From the NCBI GenBank assembly GCA_958417695.1, contig CATZDQ010000050.1, forward strand, positions 1-10,136: a stretch of DNA of 10,136 nucleotides, written 5' to 3'. Source of the stretch: an uncultured Clostridiaceae bacterium. GTDB lineage: Bacteria; Bacillota; Clostridia; TANB77; CAG-508. Made by a program: the position numbers and the translations under genes. Below, one piece after another: positions 6,527 to 10,136 of the stretch. A model generated the notes under the pieces. The model was not told the origin of the DNA. It was given only the letters and a program-made list of their open reading frames with translations, and did no database searches. Numbering within the stretch: position 1 is the stretch's first letter; every line of letters begins with the position of its first letter.

Positions 6527-7294
6527 TTATAATTTTATTTCTATACCGACTGGGCAATGGTCGCTTCCTAATACTTGGGTATAGATACAACTTTCTTTTA
6601 TTTTCTTTTCTATTGATTTTGAAACAATAATATAGTCAATTCTCCATCCTACATTTTTTTCTCTAGCATGAAACATATAGGACCACCATGAATAACAGTT
6701 TTCTTTATCTGGATATAAATAACGAAAAGAGTCTGTAAATCCTGCTTGTAGTAGCTGCGTCATTTTTCCTCTTTCTTCGTCTGTAAATCCTGCATTATGA
6801 TGATTCGTTGCCGGATTCTTTAAATCTATTTCCTTATGAGCTACATTTAAATCTCCACAATAGATGACTGGCTTTTTTTGATTTAACTTAGATAAATATT
6901 TTCTAATCTCATCTTCCCATTCCATACGATAAGATAATCTTTCTAATTCTCTTTTGGAATTGGGTGTATAACAATTGACTAAATAAAATTTATCAAATTC
7001 TAAGGTAATTATTCTGCCTTCCTGGTCATGTTCTTCTATTCCTATACCATAAGTGACATGAATTGGCTCTTTTTTTGTAAATATAGCTGTTCCTGAGTAG
7101 CCTTTTTTCTTAGCACTATTCCAATAAGTATGGTATCCCTTGAATAGTTGTGCAATTGTTATATCGATTTGTTCTTCTTGCATTTTAGTTTCTTGTATGC
7201 AAAAAATATCTGCTTGCTCTTCTATAAAGAATTCTTGAAATCCCTTATTCATAGCTGCTCGTAAACCATTTACATTCCAAGATATTAATTTCAT
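6527..7294 (-). CDS. exoA: Exodeoxyribonuclease III (AP endonuclease)
   Basis: This 255-residue enzyme of the exonuclease-endonuclease-phosphatase fold cuts DNA 5' of abasic sites and removes 3' blocking groups in base-excision repair in the cytoplasm. All catalytic motifs are visible: MKLISWNVNGLRA at the N-terminus (Asn7), IQETK with metal ligand Glu35, CYTPNS with Tyr109, GDLNVAH with Asp148 and Asn150, WRIDYI with Asp220, and GSDHCPV with Asp245-His246. The length is normal for the ExoA/Xth family. The ATG at 7294 follows AAAGGAG by 8 bases, and a good promoter lies just upstream. It is the first gene of an operon with the AI-2E family permease; no functional link between the two products is known to me. 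Confidence 0.96.
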   Translation of the reverse strand: MKLISWNVNGLRAAMNKGFQEFFIEEQADIFCIQETKMQEEQIDITIAQLFKGYHTYWNSAKKKGYSGTAIFTKKEPIHVTYGIGIEEHDQEGRIITLEFDKFYLVNCYTPNSKRELERLSYRMEWEDEIRKYLSKLNQKKPVIYCGDLNVAHKEIDLKNPATNHHNAGFTDEERGKMTQLLQAGFTDSFRYLYPDKENCYSWWSYMFHAREKNVGWRIDYIIVSKSIEKKIKESCIYTQVLGSDHCPVGIEIKL

Positions 7295-7322
7295 ATAGAA
7301 TCTCCTTTTCTATTTTTGCCTG

Positions 7323-7351
7323 ATTATATCATAGATATCTACTTTCGTAAA
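7323..7351 (-). promoter_or_regulatory. Sigma-A promoter of exoA
   Basis: On the minus strand, TTTACG (-35, 7346-7351) and perfect TATAAT (-10, 7323-7328) are separated by 17 bases, and TGA directly before the -10 makes it an extended -10. Transcription should start near 7316, about 20 bases before the ATG. The promoter lies directly after the terminator of the preceding minus-strand gene. Confidence 0.7.
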
Positions 7352-7391
7352 GAAAAAAAGATATGTCTTCTATGATAAGAAAACATATCTT
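7352..7391 (-). terminator. Terminator of the G5/3D-domain protein gene
   Basis: Minus-strand RNA folds AAGATATGT (7383-7391) against ACATATCTT (7358-7366), with CTT/AAG able to extend the stem inwards. A run of seven U (7353-7359, partly in the stem end) follows. It begins 12 bases after the stop at 7403 and so ends that transcript before the exoA promoter. Confidence 0.75.
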
Positions 7392-7402
7392 ACTTTCATT
7401 TT

Positions 7403-8392
7403 TTAAAATTCATATACATAACATTCTAAGTTTCTTCTTCCAAATTGTAAACACTCATTATGTGTGGACATGAATATATCAATCTTATTATTAGAAATAG
7501 CGCCACCTCTATCTTGTACTACGAACCATCCTCCATTTGGTTTATTCTTAAAATAAGGAATATAAATAACGGTTCCTATCTTGTATCCTTTTCCTGCAGC
7601 AATAGTATACCATGGTGATGCTTTTGCTCCTGATGAAGTAATTCCATTTGTTTTTCCACAACATTTGATGCAAGCGTCATAAGCAGATGTGTTCATTGTT
7701 TTTACCTTTGGTGTGATGCCTTGTACTTTTTTTGCTAATGTAGAAGACGCTGTAAGTGCTGGATTATTGGTTGCTACTCTTTCTGTTCCTCTAGAACTGA
7801 CTTGTACAGTTCTAACTTCTACAATTTTATTAACTGGTTCTTTTATTACTTTAGAAGCAATTTCTATCTTTTCAATTTCTACTTCATTTTGGTATTTAAT
7901 TCTATAGGTTACTTCTTTTAATCCATTTACACCATTTTGTACCACATGATTTTGTTTTGTTCCAGTTCCTGTTGCTTCTTTGGTAATGGTTTCAAATGGG
8001 ATAACTACTTGCTCTGTTATTACTTTTTCTACAATAGGGCTATAGTCTTGTAAAATTTGGTCTGCACTTACAATTTCTTCTGTTTGTGCAATTTCTGGTT
8101 TTTGGTTATCTACTTTGGTAATCACAATCGTTTTATTATCGGATAAAGTAGATTCTATATCTGGTGAAACCACTTCGTCTTCTAATAGAACAATATGGTT
8201 TTCCTCCAATATTTCGGATATTTTTGTTTTAGATGTTAAAACTGTCATTTCATAATCATTTGATAAGACAATTTTTACATTTATTAATTTTGCGCTGGAT
8301 GCCATAACACCCATACCGGTTAGGAATATAAGTATTAAACTGATGCCTAATATTTTTATTAGTGATATCGATGCTTTATCATCTTTCTTCAT
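7403..8392 (-). CDS. Secreted DUF348-G5-3D cell-wall protein (YabE-like)
   Basis: This 329-residue protein has an N-terminal signal or anchor helix (about 11-32). Then come one ubiquitin-like DUF348 domain (about 37-93), a G5 domain (about 117-195, with VITEQVVIPFETI and the GVNGLKEVTYRI strand), a Thr/Ser/Ala linker (about 200-225) and a C-terminal 3D domain (about 231-329). The 3D domain carries Asp239 in the AYDACIKCCGKTNG segment, Asp294 in QDRGGAI and Asp305 in NKIDIF, matching the family's conserved aspartates. 3D domains are double-psi barrels related to MltA and found in Sps/Rpf-like stationary-phase and peptidoglycan-remodelling proteins, so action on the cell wall outside the membrane is likely. 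B. subtilis YabE has more DUF348 copies, so this is a shorter version. The ATG at 8392 follows AAAGGAGGG. It is transcribed alone from a near-perfect promoter. Confidence 0.9.
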   Translation of the reverse strand: MKKDDKASISLIKILGISLILIFLTGMGVMASSAKLINVKIVLSNDYEMTVLTSKTKISEILEENHIVLLEDEVVSPDIESTLSDNKTIVITKVDNQKPEIAQTEEIVSADQILQDYSPIVEKVITEQVVIPFETITKEATGTGTKQNHVVQNGVNGLKEVTYRIKYQNEVEIEKIEIASKVIKEPVNKIVEVRTVQVSSRGTERVATNNPALTASSTLAKKVQGITPKVKTMNTSAYDACIKCCGKTNGITSSGAKASPWYTIAAGKGYKIGTVIYIPYFKNKPNGGWFVVQDRGGAISNNKIDIFMSTHNECLQFGRRNLECYVYEF

Positions 8393-8430
8393 AAAAATAA
8401 GTTCCCTCCTTTTATTTCTGCAACGTCTTT

Positions 8431-8459
8431 ATTATACCATTGAATTGAAATCGTGTCAA
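8431..8459 (-). promoter_or_regulatory. Near-perfect promoter of the G5/3D protein gene
   Basis: On the minus strand, TTGACA (8454-8459) and TATAAT (8431-8436) have an exact 17-base spacer, and TGG before the -10 adds an extended -10. This is the best sigma-A match in the window and predicts strong transcription unless repressed. The start would be near 8424, about 30 bases before the ATG. Confidence 0.85.
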
Positions 8460-8469
8460 ATTATGACAC
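8453..8469. promoter_or_regulatory. Inverted repeat overlapping the -35, possible operator
   Basis: GTGTCA (8453-8458) and TGACAC (8464-8469) form a perfect 6-bp inverted repeat with a 5-base AT centre. The left half overlaps the -35 of the G5/3D gene promoter. The spacing, one helical turn between half-site centres, suits a dimeric repressor. The regulator is not identified. Confidence 0.45.
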
Positions 8470-8620
8470 TTTTTTGTATACTTACAGACGCAAAGCCTTT
8501 GTCCTTTGTTGTTATGTCGATTCTTTTCTTAATCGTTCTGCTTACTATATTCTATGCAGCTTGTACTAAAAAAATGACTATTTTTTGTAATATTTTCATC
8601 AAATATTCATGATTTATATA
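8470..8620. other. Spacer between divergent promoters, no gene seen
   Basis: This AT-rich stretch lies between the promoter of the G5/3D gene and that of lemA. It holds a small dyad CAAAG-C-CTTTG at 8491-8501 and a short open frame at 8515-8612 that lacks a ribosome site. I find no convincing gene or structured RNA. Confidence 0.4.
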
Positions 8621-8649
8621 TTGTATAAACACATATCCTGTGATATGAT
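8621..8649 (+). promoter_or_regulatory. Probable promoter of lemA-htpX
   Basis: TTGTAT (8621-8626) and TATGAT (8644-8649) are separated by 17 bases, with TGA just before the -10 giving an extended -10. A second TATAAT at 8653-8658 could also act as a -10, but has no good -35. The AAAGGAGG ribosome site follows at 8664-8671. Confidence 0.5.
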
Positions 8650-8682
8650 GGATATAATTTAATAAAGGAGGATTTTAAAATT

Positions 8683-9237
8683 ATGGTTTGGATTATTCTT
8701 GGTATTATTGTCTTACTTATCATTGCTTTTGTTGTTCTATATAATGGACTAGTTACCAAAAGACAAAATGTTAAAAATGCTTGGAGTCAAATAGATGTAC
8801 AATTACAAAGAAGGTTTGATTTAATTCCTAATTTAATTGAGTGTGTAAAAGGCTATATGGCTCATGAGCAAAGTGTTTTAGAAAAGGTTACCGAACTTCG
8901 TACTTCTTGGGCTAATGCTAACACTGTGGTTGAAAAAGCGGAATTAGATAATCAATTGTCTAATGCTCTAAAAACGATTATGGCCGTTTCAGAAAATTAC
9001 CCTGATTTAAAAGCTAGCCAAAATTTCTCTGAATTACAAGAGGAATTGAGAACCACTGAAAATAAGATTTCCTTTTCTAGACAATTTTATAATGATAGTG
9101 TTACGATGTATAACACAAAGTTAGAATTGTTTCCTTCTAATATAGTTGCTTCTATGTTTGGTTTTAAACCAGAAACTTTATTTGAAGCTGAAAGCCAAGA
9201 AGCTAGAAAAAATGTAAAAGTGGATTTCAACAAATAA
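8683..9237 (+). CDS. lemA: LemA family membrane protein
   Basis: This 184-residue protein has a single N-terminal membrane helix (about 3-22) followed by a helical-bundle domain. Family signatures are visible: VKNAWSQIDVQLQRRFDLIP (30-49), a leucine- and glutamate-rich middle, ENYPDLKASQNF (104-115), LQEELRTTENKISFSRQFYN (118-137) and the closing SNIVASMFGFKPETLFE (152-168). Length is usual for LemA. The molecular role is not firmly known; LemA proteins are often encoded next to HtpX-type proteases or TPM-domain proteins and are linked to membrane homeostasis. The start follows a strong AAAGGAGG site. It is the first gene of a probable two-gene operon with the M48 protease starting 55 bases downstream. 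Confidence 0.95.
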   Translation: MVWIILGIIVLLIIAFVVLYNGLVTKRQNVKNAWSQIDVQLQRRFDLIPNLIECVKGYMAHEQSVLEKVTELRTSWANANTVVEKAELDNQLSNALKTIMAVSENYPDLKASQNFSELQEELRTTENKISFSRQFYNDSVTMYNTKLELFPSNIVASMFGFKPETLFEAESQEARKNVKVDFNK

Positions 9238-9250
9238 GATTTTTATAATG

Positions 9251-9280
9251 AGACGGAGGCTTTTCTTCCGTCTTGTTTTT
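9251..9280 (+). terminator. Hairpin with U-tract between lemA and htpX
   Basis: AGACGGA (9251-9257) pairs with TCCGTCT (9267-9273) around a 9-base loop, followed by TGTTTTTT. It has the form of an intrinsic terminator but sits inside the lemA-htpX pair, immediately before the htpX ribosome site (AGGAGG at 9282-9287). No separate promoter for htpX is evident, so partial termination lowering htpX expression is the likeliest reading. Confidence 0.6.
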
Positions 9281-9292
9281 TAGGAGGATTCT

Positions 9293-10136
9293 ATGTTTCA
9301 AGATATTAAGAAAAATAAAATAAAAACAGGTATTATTGTTAGTATTTTTATTTTAGTTTTAACGCTTATTTTATATTATATCTGTATGGCCTTTGATTTA
9401 GGTCCCATTTCGATTGTAATTGCACTTGGTTTTTCTATCATTACTTCGTGGTCTTCGTATTATTATAGTGACCGTATTATTTTATCTTTAAATAAAGCAA
9501 GACCTGCTACCCATGAAGAAAACCAAAAATTAGTTAATATTTTAGATGCTCTTATCGTTTCTTCTGGTCTTTCTACTAAACCACAATTATATGTAGTAGA
9601 AGATGAACAGCCAAATGCTTTTGCAACTGGTCGTAATCCTGAACATGCCGTTATTTGTGTTACGACTGGTTTACTGGAGAAATTAGATTATTATGAACTA
9701 GAAGGAGTCGTCGCTCATGAATTAGCTCATGTAAAGAATTATGATATTTTATTATCTGCTATTGTTACCGTTATGGTTGGTTTAGTGGTTATGCTTTCTG
9801 ATATTATGACTAGAACTTTTTTATGGGGTGGTCGCAGTCGCAAAAGTGAAAATAATAGCGGTGCTATTACTTTGTTAATTGGACTCATCTTTTTAATTAT
9901 TTCTCCTATTTTTGCTCAATTAATGAAACTTTCTATTTCTCGCAGCCGCGAATTTTTAGCAGATGCTACGGCTATTCGTTTTACTAGAAATCCGCAAGGT
10001 CTCATTTCTGCTTTGCAGAAGTTGGAGGAAGATACACATTCTTTAAAGAATGCTAATAATTCTACCGCTCATATGTATATTGTTAATCCTTTTAGGAAAA
10101 ATGCAGACAATGCAAAGCAACAGACTGGTGTATGGT
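9293..10136 (+). CDS. htpX: HtpX family M48 membrane metalloprotease (3' end cut off)
   Basis: 281 codons are present and the frame runs off the right edge; typical HtpX proteins are about 290-300 residues, so little is missing. It is a zinc-dependent membrane protease that degrades damaged or misfolded membrane proteins. Two N-terminal helices lie at about 12-33 and 37-55. The zinc motif HELAH spans residues 142-146 with catalytic Glu143. Two more helices follow at about 153-172 and 190-211, then SREFLADATAI, where Glu220 is the third zinc ligand. The substrate-proximal stretch PNAFATGRNPEHAVICVT (107-124) is also typical. The ATG follows TAGGAGGATTCT. It is co-oriented with lemA, a common pairing, though a hairpin with U-tract stands between them. 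Confidence 0.95.
   Translation, partial: MFQDIKKNKIKTGIIVSIFILVLTLILYYICMAFDLGPISIVIALGFSIITSWSSYYYSDRIILSLNKARPATHEENQKLVNILDALIVSSGLSTKPQLYVVEDEQPNAFATGRNPEHAVICVTTGLLEKLDYYELEGVVAHELAHVKNYDILLSAIVTVMVGLVVMLSDIMTRTFLWGGRSRKSENNSGAITLLIGLIFLIISPIFAQLMKLSISRSREFLADATAIRFTRNPQGLISALQKLEEDTHSLKNANNSTAHMYIVNPFRKNADNAKQQTGVW

Noticed and set aside
6507..6590. A 28-codon N-terminal extension of the AI-2E family permease
   Set aside because: It overlaps the exoA coding end, is Arg/Lys-rich and unlike the family; the ATG at 6506 gives the expected N-terminus.
7327..7377. 9-bp inverted repeat TATCATAGA / TCTATGATA spanning the exoA promoter
   Set aside because: The arms are 33 bases apart and made of AT-rich promoter and terminator-loop sequence; chance is a sufficient explanation.
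8488..8498. GACGCAAAGCC, identical to a conserved core of the c-di-GMP-I riboswitch
   Set aside because: The matching 5' half (GGCAAACC and its stem) is absent upstream and no P3-like stem follows. The motif also lies upstream of the predicted lemA start and is explained by the CAAAG-C-CTTTG dyad.
8515..8612. A short plus-strand frame encoding a hydrophobic peptide with a lipobox-like YAAC
   Set aside because: No ribosome binding site or promoter fits, and the bases before the ATG are T-rich. It looks like chance coding in AT-rich DNA.

Overview
The window is very AT-rich by eye (roughly 30% G+C), uses Shine-Dalgarno sites close to AGGAGG, and carries sigma-A-like promoters and simple stem-plus-U-tract terminators. 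Together with its proteins (a YabE-type G5/3D cell-wall protein, an OmpR-type two-component pair, a GITLV-type pilin-like protein) this points to a low-GC Firmicute, most likely an anaerobic member of the Clostridia. This is inference from gene style; no rRNA or tRNA is present to confirm it.

Layout, left to right. A divergent promoter region (about 188-421) separates the 5' end of a secreted Ser/Asp/Trp-rich protein (minus strand, cut by the window edge) from a COG2426 'small multidrug export' family membrane protein (plus strand). That gene converges on a two-component operon over a shared bidirectional terminator. The operon lies on the minus strand as response regulator (3069-3776) then histidine kinase (999-3029). 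Next comes a pilin-like protein gene (4079-4990, minus) whose C-terminal part resembles phage tail-fibre repeats. It sits between two nearly identical 92-bp direct repeats (3879-3970 and 5013-5104), each carrying a strong hairpin. Further right on the minus strand are exonuclease III (exoA) followed by an AI-2E family permease, apparently one operon, and then a secreted DUF348-G5-3D cell-wall protein. A second divergent promoter region (8393-8682) leads to a plus-strand lemA-htpX pair; htpX runs off the right edge.

Most genes concern the cell envelope: a sensor/regulator pair, a surface pilin-like protein, two multi-pass permease-like proteins, a peptidoglycan-active protein, and the LemA/HtpX membrane quality-control pair. 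ExoA is DNA-repair housekeeping. Nothing indicates CRISPR, an insertion sequence with its transposase, a prophage or an RNA gene.

The most unusual part is 3879-5104: a modular pilin/tail-fibre-like hybrid gene bracketed by same-direction repeats. Recombination between the repeats would excise the gene cleanly, and both repeats lie upstream of minus-strand genes (the response regulator and the pilin-like gene). I see no complete new defence or metabolic system in the window.
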